Shown: positions 1-11,285 of the stretch, piece after piece
Numbering within the stretch: the stretch's first letter is position 1
How the letters are laid out: each line of letters starts with the position of its first letter
Notes under the pieces: model-generated
Told to the model about the DNA's origin: nothing
Database searches by the model: none
Seen by the model: only the letters and a program-made list of their open reading frames with translations
Source: Falciphora oryzae
Lineage: Eukaryota > Ascomycota > Sordariomycetes > Magnaporthales > Magnaporthaceae
Assembly (NCBI GenBank): GCA_000733355.1
Contig: JNVV01000018.1
Span: forward strand, 310,001-374,000
Length of the DNA stretch: 64,000 nucleotides
Direction: 5' to 3'
Position numbers and translations under genes: made by a program

Positions 1-379
1 TAGGACATTCATTACAGCGGTAGCAATTCCTTTTCCCGTTGGTTCCGTTCCCTTTCCATATTCGAAAAGGAAACGTTTGCCGACGATAGTGGTAAGGGTG
101 GAAATTAGTTTCGGTTTCCCTTCGTATTTTGTATGCGGGGTTTTTGGTTCGGGGTTAGGTATTAGGCGTAGTGGCAGTTTATCGTACTGGGTTTTTATTT
201 TTCGTTAAGGTAGGGGGTCGTACTATTCCGCGTTTCGAACGGCTATTTCCGTTCGCTTGCCAGCTTTTTTTTAATTCGAAGTAATATAGCTTTCGTAATG
301 CGTCCCTTTTGTTTTTAAGCTGCGGCGGTTTATTTCCTTTTATTTCGCAATTCGGGGCCGTTGTGGGTATGTGCATCCC

Positions 380-3300
380 CCTATTAGGCCTCGAATTCCT
401 CCATCGCTGCTATATCTTTAACTTTTTCCAATAGTTCCTACGTTATTTTATCGTATCCTACCCATTTTACTAATGCTTATTTTTTCCCCCGTCCTTTAGC
501 GTTTTTCATGGCTAGGATCTTTTCCACGAGCCATTTTTCGTAAAGTTCGCCATCCTTCGGTAATAGGATTAAAATGGGTTTTGGACGTGTGTTTGTGTTC
601 GTTTGTAACGGGAACGGGTCGTTTGCTACCCGTTCCACTAATTCGACGTGGAAGTTAAAATGGATGCCCCTAGGCACATCCAACGTAACATTAAGGGGAT
701 TAGGAACCGCAACCATTTCGAACTTATCCGCCACCCAATCCAGCTTTTTGCTAGGCCGGTCTATTTTAATATTACGGAAAAACAGCTACATTTTATCGCC
801 TATTTTGTATTTTTCGGCTGGGCGGCGGAACCTATTAGCTTATAACTTTTGTTGTTATTGTACAAATGCCGCGGCTATAATGGCCAATTCCAATCCTTCC
901 CGTAAATGAGCTAAAAAGGCGGAAGCACGCCCTTTTTCATTTGCTTTAGGTGCGTTATTTAGCGGTGGGTGTGTTAGGATTGGGTTAATATCGAAACCTA
1001 ATAGCAAACGGTTAAAGCTATATCCCGTAATAGTTAAGTCCTTATTATTAAGCGCGAGCTAGCAAGCGTTAAAATATTGCGACCAGTCGGTTTGTACGAA
1101 GGTAATAAAGCAACGCAAATAGTGTTGGACTTCCTGGTTCGCTTTTTTTGTGCCCCCGTTTATTTCCGGGTAAAAAAAGGTAAAAAGCAGTTATTAAATT
1201 TATATTTGGGAGCATAATTCCGTTTAGAATTCTCCTACCCAATTTAAGCCCCTATCGGAAATAATGCTGTCCGGAAAGCCACGGAATCGCCACCATACTA
1301 ATCGAAACCGTGCTGCGCATTTTTTCGCTCCTATAAAATGCATAGTTTCGAACTGGATGTATTTCGATAGCTTATCGGTAATAACCATTAAATATTCTAG
1401 CCCCCCTTCGGTCGCGGGAAATTTTATTATAAAGTTTATCGAAATGTTTTTCCAAAACTAGTCCGGCACCGGAAGGGGGCGTAATAGCCCTTATTTGTGC
1501 CGTCGAAACGGGCGGGATTTGCGGCAAATGTCGCAATTGCGGATAAACCGAACCACATCCCGTAATATCCCGTCCCAATAGTAATCGCGGCATAAAACGG
1601 CGAATGTATTATTCCGTCCCGTATAGCCTACGATTGGGGAAACGTGCACTTTTTGCGTTAAAATGGTCGTTAATAGCTCCCAAGCTGGGAGCCATAATCG
1701 CCTTTTGTATTGGAGCGCTTTTTATGCATTAATGTTACAATCCGCTATTTGTATTTTAGTATTAGCCTTTAGGGGGAAACTGCGCGCGTTTTATTGGACC
1801 GTTGCAAATTTCCGCTTATATATTTCGTCGTAGCGTAATGCTTTATCCCATAATTCCGCTAATATTTGTTCGCGGAAAATAGTAGCTCCCGTTAGGAAGG
1901 CCGTAGTGTGGTCGTAGCTTGCTTCTCGTAGCTAAGTTAAATTTAGCAGCAAAGGCTTTTTCGTAGCTAGCGTAGCTTTATTGCTGGACCATTCCGGGGG
2001 TTGGTCGGCTATCGATACGGAGTTAATACAAACTTCCGTAGGCGCTATACGTTGAATGGGTTGTACCGGTTGCAATAATGTCGCTTTGCGTGCGCCTTTT
2101 TCTTCGTTTTATTCCCTTCGGGATAACGCGTCCGGTAATACCGCGTGCTTCCCCGGTCGGTATTGCAAATTGTAATCGAATCTAGCTAATGTTTTTACCC
2201 AGCGCATTTGTTTTTCGGTTACTTTTCGAAGCTTCGAAAAATATTCCAAAGCTTTATAGTCCGTAAGGATTAGGAACGGCTTGGATACGCTTTAAAGTTT
2301 TGCGTTCCAAGCTTTTAAACACTTTATTACCGCGAAAAGCTTTTTATCGTGGATAGTATAATTGCGCTAAGCGTCGTTTAGTTTGGCGAAATGGTAAGCG
2401 ATTAGCCGCTACAAACCATCTTTTTTTTATTGGGACAAGCAGCCTCTTAAAGCCGTCCCGGAACAGTTTGTTTCCAGTTTTATGTCCCGTTTTGGGTCCT
2501 ATTGTGCTAGCACCGGTATTTGTATAAAAGCTAGCTTAAGCCGTTCGAAAGCTTCGTTAACTTCGGAGTCCTACCGGTACGGGGTTCCTTTTTTGGTTAA
2601 AGCTTGCAATAGTACCGCCAGCTTTAAATATTTGTTAATAAATTCTCGGTAAAAGTTGGCGAACCTTAGGAACCCGCGGAACCCCCTAAGTCTTTTTAGT
2701 GCTTCCCAATCGCGGATGGCGCGGATCTTTTCCGGGTCGGTTTGGACCCCTTTTCCCGCTTTAACGATAAACCCCAGGTATTTTACTTTTTATATAGCGA
2801 AATCGCTTTTTTCCAGGTCCAAATTTAGTCCGGCGTTTTTTAGCCGGCGGAAAACCACTTTCACCTTTTCCCAATAGTTTTTACGGGACCCCGAAAAAAA
2901 ATAAGTACGTCGTTTAAATAAGCCGATACGAAATCGTTAAGGATGTCGCTTAAAACACCGTTAATGTAGCGTTAAAAGGTTGCTAGGGCTTTTATTAACC
3001 CGAATAGGCAAATTAGCTATTCGAACAACCCGAACCGAATTCGAAATGCTATTAGGTGCTCGTTGCTTTATACTATCCTAATTTTATAAAAGGCGGCTTG
3101 GACGTCCATTTTGGTAAACCATTTCGCCCCTAATAAGGAACGGAGTGTTTTTTTTACAAATGGCAAAGGGTAGCGGTTTTAGAGTGTAATCGCGTTAAGC
3201 GCGCGGTAATTCACGTATAAACGCTATCCTCCTAACTGTTTGCGAACTATAAAAACGGGTGCTGCCGTTGGTAATGAACTGGCGCGAATCCACCCTTTGT

Positions 3301-3976
3301 CCATTAGTTCGGTAATTTGTTTTCGTAATTCCAAAAGTTGCTCCCTCGGCATGCTATACAAGCGCCCCTAAGGGAGGTCCGGTGTGGAACCGTCGTCGTT
3401 CTTTTTCAATTTAATGTGATGGTTTAGGTTCCCCCGGTGTGGAAGCAAACCTAACGCTTTAGCTTTATCGAAAAGGTCGGCGAACTCCGCTAGCTTTTTA
3501 GGCAGCTTGGGTTTTGGTCGTTTCGGGGAAGGTGTTTCGGCGGTGAGCTAAAGGATTCGTATCATTTCTTTCAAAAAGGTGGCCGCGAACTTATAGCCCT
3601 GCTGCGGGTCCCGCCGTTATTTCCGGCAAACCGCGGCAAAAATGCTGCCAATTACTACCGAAGGCTTTTCTAAAGTTGGCCGGGCTTTCGCCTTTTTTAC
3701 TACGAATTGGCCGGTTTCTCCTATTCGTAGGCAGTCCGAGGCCGCGTTAAGGGTGATTTGTTCGTTTTTTATCCACGGGAGTCTTAAAACAACGTTTTTA
3801 GGCATTCCCGGGATAATATAAAATAAAACGGGTTTAACCCACCCGTTTATATCCATTTCGCATTTGGTAAAGTACCTAATAGCTATCGGAGTTCTGTTTA
3901 AAATGGTTCCGAGTTGCCGAGGTTTATAAAGTCGTATTTTTTCGATTCGATTTTTTGCTACGAAGCTTTCGCTCAT
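380..3976 (-). pseudogene. pol remains: protease, RT, RNase H, integrase, chromodomain
   Basis: The segment is a chain of short open frames. 3976-3617 resembles the region after the retropepsin (VLFYIIPGMPKNV and LPWIKNEQITLNAASD). 2640-3300 holds the RT palm. 1593-1372 resembles the zinc-binding domain region before the integrase core (a run ending GCGSVYPQLRHLP). 734-477 matches the integrase C-terminal SH3-like part (VPRGIHFNFHVELV, PKPILI) and runs into a chromodomain whose Trp codons have become stops. No frame is long enough for a working polyprotein. Confidence 0.75.
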
Positions 3977-4698
3977 TGCCGCGTAATACTAGCAATTTAA
4001 ATCCACTTATGCATTGACAAATTGGGAAAAGTTAAGCAGTATTGGTACCAAAAACGGGGAGCCGTTTATACTGCGTTCGATTTCCTTTAACTCGTTTTTC
4101 CACTTTTTTTTAAATGGTCCTTTGGTTGCAATTTGTATCCGCTGCCGCAATTTCCCCCTTTGGCTGAGTTTTTCGTTAGGGGCTACTTTTTTCCCTCCTC
4201 GGTGCCAATGCTTTAGGTGGCGGCTACCTTGGTTTTTTTGGGGTTAGCTACGCTCCGGTAACGGCAAGCCCGTCGCTCGTATTCTTTGCTACCGCAATTT
4301 AAACATGCTCCTGTATCCCGGCGCCGTTGGAACTCCTTTTAAAATACCTATGGGGCGCGTGGTTTACGTGGAAGGTGCGTGTCGGTATGGGCTGCGTTAA
4401 CGCCTGTTATCGGGGTGTTTTCCGTATTTCCTCCGGGGTAAGTAGGGGTAGGGGATTGTAACGATTTTTTACCGAATTTGTTGTTTAAATCGATCGCTTC
4501 CAATGCTTAGGCAATGCGTTTGTACACCGCTACCACTTTTTGGTAGAAATTGGCGTCGTAATGGCCCGCTACCGCCGCTAAGCGGATGCGGTTGGAAATA
4601 CGGAAGCGAAAGTAATTAATTTTCACTTCGTCGGCCCAAACCAACCCTCCGGCAAACGCTAGTAGCATTTCGAATTTGGTATGGAATTAAATAAATGT

Positions 4699-5274
4699 TT
4701 ATCCGGATTCCATTCGGTATGCTTCCAATTTCGCTAAAGCTTGGGCCTTTTTGTAAGGGTTATTAAAAATAGTGCCGAGGTGGAAAATGAATGCTTTTGG
4801 GTCGTACAAGCTATTGGAGCCCCCGATTTCGTAATACGATCGTATTACATCCTGGATGTTCGGAGCCAAGCTGGACCATACGTATTCGAACTGGTCGCGG
4901 TGGTCCCCGATAAAGTCCTCGTTACGGGCGAGCTTATATTCGATCGCGTTTTTCCACGCGTTAAAGCCTCCTCCGTCGCTAATGTAAAGTGTCGGGTTTT
5001 TAAAGGGGAATCGTTTGGGTGCGTTAAGCGCCACGTAAGCTACCAGAAGCTGGTTTTTCTGCTCCGCTATTACCTTTGAGGTGTTTTTGCGATAGGCGAC
5101 GAAAAGCTTGTTGGTGCTGGTTTGGAATTCCTGCTGCTGTTGCTCGGCTGCGGCCAATCGTTTTTGGAAGCTCGCGATGGTTTCGAAAAGAATGTTTCGG
5201 GGGAGGGGTGTTGGCGCGCCGGACGTGGCAGAAGTTAAGCCCCCGTTACCGTCCCCGGCGTTTGGGGTTGCCAT
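4699..5274 (-). pseudogene. gag fragment of the Ty3/Gypsy relic
   Basis: This is the longest intact frame of the element. The first ATG is at 5274 (MATPNAG); the frame is open upstream but without an ATG. It carries a coiled-coil-prone stretch (KRLAAAEQQQQEF) and a capsid-like middle part rich in aromatic residues. The frame ends at 4699 with a premature stop. Downstream, at 4305-4264, the same strand encodes a zinc-knuckle relic, CLNCGSKEYERRAC, in which the expected His is Tyr; CAC-to-TAC is a C-to-T change of the RIP type. Confidence 0.75.
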
Positions 5275-5437
5275 TGTTATAATCCCTTGGTAAGGGAAAA
5301 GATCTTCCAAAAATGTAATAAACCGGACTACGGGTTGGTCGCCGGTAAGGGTTATAGTGATGTTATTTTGGAAGATGAGGAGGAGGAAGAGAGGAACTAT
5401 GAGGAAGGTTGTGAGGCTCCTATATATACACGAGTTG

Positions 5438-5458
5438 GCTCAGGGGCCACCCCTGAGC
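5438..5458. repeat. Perfect 9-bp hairpin beside the LTR TATA
   Basis: GCTCAGGGG, a 3-nt spacer CCA, then CCCCTGAGC: exactly complementary arms. It lies 10 nt from the TATATATA. It was not destroyed by the mutations that wrecked the neighbouring coding region. Confidence 0.8.
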
Positions 5459-5464
5459 TACTAC

Positions 5465-5485
5465 TTCCGTGCCCCAAGCACGGAA
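5465..5485. repeat. Perfect 8-bp hairpin next to the first hairpin
   Basis: TTCCGTGC, a 5-nt loop CCCAA, then GCACGGAA: exactly complementary arms. It is separated from the previous hairpin by 6 nt, giving a tandem stem-loop pair in the presumed U3 region. Confidence 0.8.
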
Positions 5486-5600
5486 CTATGACAGCAGCGC
5501 CTTTTTCCCAGCCGTTTTTCTATAGCACTTTCGCTTGTTTAAAATACCCTTTAATCGCTTTTATACAAAATCTTTAAGCGGTTGCGATATCCAATAGGAA

Positions 5601-6563
5601 TTACTTAAATTCGTCCTTCGACATTTTTTCGCTTTTTTCGTACTTCCCGCAACGTTTAACAGCCGTTTTTAGGTTTTTAAAAAAAGCTTCGATCGGGTTG
5701 TAATTTAGTAAGTAGGGTGGTAAAAACAGCAACAAAACGCCAGCTTCCCGACAAACTAACTCAACGCGAAGGTTTTTATACCAAAACGCGTTATTTATAA
5801 CCAAAATACTTTTGGGGGCAAAAAATCTATCTATGCGAGAAAATAAATCCTATTTCAGCCAAAAAACAAACCCATTAGCGTTTGTATAACCTTCGTATAT
5901 TAATTCGCAAACGAAACCGGTAATCGAAATCGCAAGCAAGATATAAAATCGCTTTCCTTTATCGAAAGGGTGCCGTTCGTAAAGAAAAACTCCCCGCGGT
6001 GCCCAACCAGTACGCCTCGCTACATCTCGTTAATCCAGCCCAAATTCATCGCAAAAAACGAACATTTCGGTAGTAAACGCGCTAATTTTCCTTTCCCAAT
6101 CAACGCGTAACTCTTCATTTCGTTAACTAATTACGTAGTACAGCTTTTTGTTGGACCACCTTTGTTCCTTTAAGCGCACCGAAATCGTCGGGATCGAGAC
6201 GTATACGTGCTTTTCGAGGGCCAGCCACCACTGCATTTCGTCGAGAAATAAGCAGGGTTTATCCCTAAACAGGTCCAACAGCGACTAGCAGTCAAAATTA
6301 GCAAATACCTCCAAAAAACGACGTCGCGGCGGAAGGCGAAAAAGCGAAAGGCGTACGAGCAGTACCGCGTAAAGTAATTTAACGGCATTCCCAAAAGATC
6401 TCCCAAGTAGGAAAGGGTTGCTAGTAATTTTATACTTGCGCTGATAATTATAAACCCGTCGTTTATTAAGGTCGAGCGCCGCCGCTATACGTTTAGCCGG
6501 TACGCAAAGCTCAAGCAGGATGCATACGCTGTTCTTTTGCTGGATCGATAAATGTAGCGCCAT
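5601..6563 (-). mobile_element. Dead Tc1/mariner-type DDE transposase
   Basis: On the minus strand an N-terminal helix-turn-helix region starts at the ATG at 6563 (SIQQKNSVCILLELCVPAKR). In another frame come FCDEFGLD with a catalytic Asp near 6055, VINNAFW at about 5800-5780 and LPPYLLNYNPIEAFFKNLK near 5720-5670. This order is that of a DDE_3 (Tc1/mariner) transposase. The second catalytic Asp of the usual D-N-A box is Asn (AAT at 5793-5795). At least three Gln-type codons are stops, and the frame changes once between the N-terminal part and the catalytic part. Clear terminal inverted repeats were not found, so the element's ends are approximate. Confidence 0.8.
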
Positions 6564-9500
6564 TATATCGCTTTGCTAACCTCGTGGATTCAATCCCGAT
6601 ACCGGTAGGCGCGACTTCGAGATGCATCCTCGAGCTTTGCTTTAAACGCGCGTTAGTTGATCCGGCCAGGCCGTTACCTCAAAAAACGCGATTTTCACCG
6701 CAAAACGAGGGGGGTGGGTGGGAGTGCACCCTGGTCCGTTGGACCCACTGTGGTTTGGTTCTAAACAGACAGCATGTGCGCGCTGTGTCGATGCCCGCTT
6801 GGGCGATAAGCTTACATTGGGCCTGGAAGGCGGCGGACCGAGTCCGTCACGCGCTAAAGGCAGCTCAGCGCGGCACTTGACAGGAGCTGAAGGCGGTTCG
6901 GAACATTACTTCGCCTGGCCCAGGACGGTTTTTGGTCATTGTGCCATTGATGATGTTCAACGGGCTCCCTCGACAACCGTTTCAGTCAACCGACGTCAAT
7001 TCTGAGCACCTATCCGTGGTTATCCGTCGCTCTTCCCCAAAATGATCAACCAGAACGGTGGACGTTATGGCGAGGATAACCCATGCTCCAACGTTGTTCC
7101 CCTCGATTCCTCTCCGTTCCCCCAAAATCCCCAACTGCTCCACTCATCTGGCCCAACTTCCCCGCACGAGGCCCCATGAAGTTGTATCCAGCCCATGTCC
7201 ATTTTCCCCCGCCATTCGCCATGACAAGCCGGGGCAACTGCGGCGCCATCTCATCCACTCCACCTTGGGCTGCCGGCTACTGCCTCCTTGCAGATTGGTG
7301 CCTCCCTTTGCCCGTCGTCCCCCAACCACCTAGGGCCAGATCTAGGACCAGGGCCCTCGAGTCGGGGGTTCGAACCGGACGAACCAAGAGAACAGACAAG
7401 AGGCAAACCGCGCAAACCGCGACTCCTGCAGCGCTAATGCAGTCAGATAGGCAAACCCACCATACCCAACGAGGCTAACTTGCCGTCGGGTCTCGCCCGC
7501 GCCCGACCCACGCGGCGAGTGTTGGACGTGCGTCTGCGTGCGTCTGCTTCCAGCTCTCCTCTCACCCGAGCTGCTTGCTGATAAAACCTCAGTTTGGGCT
7601 GCTTGTATTCCTCACAGCCGACGGGCGGTGTCTTCGTCCAACCAGTCCTCGTTGGGGATGGCCGAAAAATACCGAGAATTGGCGCCATCCGCCCGGGAGG
7701 AGCCGCTGTAGGAAGAGAGATGAGATATTTAGAGCAGCAGCGCGAGGAGGAATTTGACGAGGCTATTGTGTGACGGACCGACGAGGGAGCCAAGAACTTA
7801 CACGAAATGCGCCCTTCTCGGTCTGCACTCCGTAATTCCAATTCCCAATCCCACCTTCTCTGCTTGCTGACAGCGCGCCTTCCGTGCCGCCTCCCCCGGC
7901 GAGGGGGAGAGAGGGGACATGACGAGTCAGTCGCCCCCGGCATTCTTGGCGGGAGGGGGAGCGTCCCGTGGGGCAACCAAGCGCGCACATGGCAAATTCT
8001 CTTTTGCTTTGGGCTGCCCTGCTTGCTTGTGAGATGGGGGTCAGACGCGGGGAGAGATGGAGGGCACATCACCCACCGCTGTGGCCAAGCTGCGCCGGCA
8101 GCGGCAACCCAATGAGAGGCCGTCGCTTACTCCCCACGAATGGAACAGGGCACGAAAGAGGGAAGGCGGCCGGAAGAAAATTTACACGGGGGCACGCTAA
8201 GAAGACCAAGCAACCCAAGATCTCGCCTCCCATGCCTGCCCACCACCTTCGGTAGCTGGTTTGAGAAAGGCGGCCGGCGGTCCCGGCGCGGTCTCTTGGT
8301 CCCGTGGTCGCCGCGCCCACCGCCGCCTGCTATCGCCTGCTGCTGCCCTTGCTGAGTAGGGTAGGTAGGTGTAGGTAGGGCGAGTACGGATACCGGCTCG
8401 GGCTAGACTGGAATATGATATGTGCACGCAAGGTACGGAGCAACCAGGAACCAGGGCGTAGTATTCTCTCGGGCCCTCCTCTCCATCCCGTCGACCCTCC
8501 CGGCGAGAAGGAAGCCGCAAGCCCGGGCTCCATCCTGGCGTTGGTGTAGGCAACCAATATTGGCGCGGTAGAGATTGGGTCTGCACATGGCCGTCGATAG
8601 TCGAAGCAAGATCCGCGGATGGGGCCAGAGAACGGGGGTGCGTCCCACGTAACGCGCCGCATCGCTAGCGCCGTGCTTTTTCATGGATCCGTATGGGGAC
8701 TGGACTCGAGGCGATGGAGGGCCGGGTATGGACAGCTTCGGCCGACCGGGGGGTTTTTTCCTCGTTCTTCTTTTTTGTTGCTTCGGCAGGACAAGGCAGC
8801 AAGCGGCGAGGGTGTGGGGTGTGGGGTGGGTGGATATGGGGGATGGATGCATGCGAGGTGGATGGGACCGCGATTTTGATTTTGCCATGCCATGCACCGT
8901 AGCTTGAGCGAGGGCGCATCGACGTCCTACTCGTGCTTCCAGTGAGATAGAGATGTCGCTGGCGGGCTGGGTGTACTTTGTTTCCACCTTTTTTTTGCTG
9001 GAGCTGCAGGATGCACGTCGAGTGTGTTTCCCACAGCGTCACAACGAAACGGCCTCAGCCTGTCATTCCCCTCCATCCCAGAAAAAAAAAGAGAGTTCCT
9101 CTCTCCCCTTGCTTCCCTGCCACCCTCCCCTTCGTCCCATCTCCGGGTCCATCGGAGACGGCGACCGAGAGAGAAGGGTGAAGGATGGATGGGGGAGGGG
9201 AAAAAATAATACAAAGGGGAAGGCTGTGCGCACATCTTCCCCTCCCCGATCGCATCCCCCTTCTTCTTCCCCCTCCCCATCCTCATCTCCACCTGTGCGC
9301 CCCCGGTGCCTTCGCCCGGTATCTCTCCCTCGAGAGTTTTTTTTTTTTTTTTTGGTTTTTGCTCTTTTTCCCCATCCCTCCCTCCGCGCTTGTGTCCCCC
9401 CAGCTTCGCCTTGACGCGAGTCGACACTTCCGTTTCGGGCGCGCATCGGCACAGCCCGTCCCCAGCGCGGAAGCACCACATAACACTAAACCAACGCCGC

Positions 9501-9679
9501 CCGGTTGATCGTGTCCGTGGAGACGTTCCCTCCGCCGTCGTCCTACACACGCACACAAATATCGAACTGCTTCCCTAGCTGCATATTCCTATCTAGACCC
9601 TGCCGCTCCCCTTATTACTTTGAATTATCTTTATATCTTATTTTTATCCCGTTTCTCTCGTTTCTAAAAGGTCGTCACT
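6564..9679. other. Non-coding spacer and promoter region of the first MFS gene
   Basis: The sequence switches from AT-rich transposon relic to GC- and CT-rich DNA. Many overlapping frames are open on both strands, but none shows a recognisable domain, good splice structure or consistent codon use. Pyrimidine tracts dominate 9050-9670, including a run of 17 T at 9337-9353. The last 60 bases before 9680 are T/A-rich and look like a 5' leader. Confidence 0.6.
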
Positions 9680-11285
9680 ATGAGTTTCTCCGACGAGAAA
9701 AAGGAGCTCGAACGGGGCCGGATCTCGGCCGAGGAGACCAAGCCGGTGCAGATGCAGTCCGCACTCGAGGCGGAGCGCGCCCAGCTGCTCGCTACCCTCC
9801 CAGACCCTGATGCTGGCAAGACGGACGAGGAGCGCGCAGCAATTGTGAGTACTTCTCATTATTACGTGCCTTTATCAGAAACGGCCGCTTACCTCGCACA
9901 CCCCCCGGCAGGACCGCAAACTCATGTGGAGGGTCGACCTGTACCTCGTCCCCTGGCTGTCGCTCCTGTACCTCATGTCGTTCCTGGACCGGACCAACAT
10001 CGGCAACGCGCGCCTGGCGGGGCTGCAGAAGGACCTGCGCATGACGGACCCAAACTACAACATGTCCCTCACCATCTTCTTCATCAGCTACGCCGTGTGC
10101 GAGCCCGCCACCAACGCCCTGCTCAAGCGCCTGACCCCGCGCATCTTCTTCACCGGGATAATCATCGTCTGGGGCGTCATCCAAACCCTCATGGGCATCT
10201 GCCACAACTACGAGGGCCTCCTGGCCGCCCGCTTCTTCCTGGGCGTCGCCGAGGCCGGGCTCTTCCCCGGGGTCAACTACTACCTCTCGTGCTGGTACAA
10301 GGGCTCCGAGATCGGCGTCCGCTCCGCCGTCTTCTTCTCGGCCGCCGCGCTGGCGGGGTCCTTCGGCGGCCTGCTGGCGGCCGCCATCGCGCAGATGCAC
10401 GGCATCGCGGGCGTGCCGGGCTGGGCGTGGATCTTCATCATCGAGGGCATCGCCACCGTCTTCGTCGGCGTCTTCTGCTGGTGGCTCGTCTTCGACTGGC
10501 CCGAGACGGCGCGCTTCCTGACCCCCGACGACCGCGTCCGCGTCCAGCGCCGCCTCATCATGTCGCGCCAGGGCAAGACGGCCGAGGACTTTGACAAGCG
10601 CCACATGTGGGAGGCCGTGACGGACTGGAAGACGTACGGCTACATGGTCGTCTACATGGGCTGCCTCGTCCCGCTCTACTGCTTCTCGCTCTTCCTGCCC
10701 ACCATCCTGCGCGGCATGGGCTACCAGGGCACGCACGCCCAGCTGCTGTCGGTGCCGCCCTACGCCATCGCGGCCCTGCTGACCGTCAGCGTCGGCTTTT
10801 TCGCGGACCGCACAAAGTACCGCGGCTACTGCAACATGGCGACCGTGACCATCGGCATCGTCGGCTTCGTCATGCTCATCGCGACGCAGGACCCGCGCGT
10901 GCAGTACGCGGGCACGTTCCTGGGCGCGGCCGGCATCTACCCGACCATCAGCAACACGCTGTCGTGGGTCATCAACAACACCGAGGGGTCGCTCAAGCGC
11001 GCCGTCGTGCTGGGCATGGTCGTCGGCTGGGGCAACCTCAACGGCGTCGTGTCGTCAAACATCTACCTGGGCCACGAGAACCCGCGCTTCTGGACCGGCC
11101 ACGGCGTCGTCTTGGCCTACCAGGTGCTGTTCCTGCTCGGCGGGTCCGTGTTCATGCACGTCGCGCTCCGCAAGATGAACAGCGACCGCGCAAAGGGCAA
11201 GCTCAACGCCGAGTGGGACGCGCTCGACGACGAGCAGAAGTGGATCAGGGGCGACAGGCGGCCCGACTTTGTCTACACGCTGTAG
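9680..11285 (+). CDS. MFS permease, anion:cation symporter (Dal5/Tna1-like) family
   Basis: Predicted plasma-membrane transporter for a small organic anion or vitamin-like solute; the substrate cannot be read from sequence. Exons 9680-9844 and 9912-11285 (intron GTGAGT...GGCAG, phase 0) give 512 residues, the usual length for this family. The first 60 residues are hydrophilic and acidic; about 12 hydrophobic segments follow. Family signatures are DRTNIGNARLAGL after the first membrane segment, the loop RFFLGVAEAGLFPG, and WYKGSEIGVRSAVFFSAAAL. The short N-terminal exon is needed because its frame joins that of DRKLMWRVD. A pyrimidine-rich leader precedes the ATG. GC-rich codon use matches the other intact genes. 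The antisense frames over this gene are shadows. Confidence 0.9.

Larger units (their letters stand above)
1..5350 (-). mobile_element. RIP-degraded Ty3/Gypsy chromovirus retrotransposon relic
   Basis: Read on the minus strand, the segment runs gag (about 5274-4264), protease (about 3976-3617), reverse transcriptase and RNase H (about 3300-2200), integrase (about 1900-900) and a C-terminal chromodomain (about 560-380). Seen: an RT catalytic box YLND at 2920-2909 where the family has YLDD; an integrase block reading ISDRG near 1262-1240; chromodomain-like ALVKWVGY near 470-440. Frames are broken by many TAA/TAG codons where the family has Gln or Trp. The stretch is AT- and TpA-rich, unlike the GC-rich genes elsewhere. 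These changes are what RIP produces. The left end and its LTR are not in the window. It is non-functional. Confidence 0.85.
5350..5491 (-). repeat. Possible 5' LTR or promoter region of the Ty3/Gypsy relic
   Basis: This stretch precedes gag on the minus strand. It contains TATATATA (5421-5428), a purine/pyrimidine-biased tract and two perfect hairpins. The minus strand starts TGTCATAG at 5491 and ends near CTATAACC at about 5351, which is close to but not exactly an LTR TG...CA pair. The partner LTR would lie left of the window, so it cannot be confirmed here. Confidence 0.3.

Noticed and set aside
7360..7390. B-box-like GGGTTCGAACC suggesting a tRNA
   Set aside because: No A box or pairing acceptor at tRNA distance.
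9792..10736. Open minus-strand frame of 314 codons opposite the first permease
   Set aside because: Antisense shadow of a GC-rich gene; composition is Arg/Ala/Asp/Glu/Val-rich without any domain.
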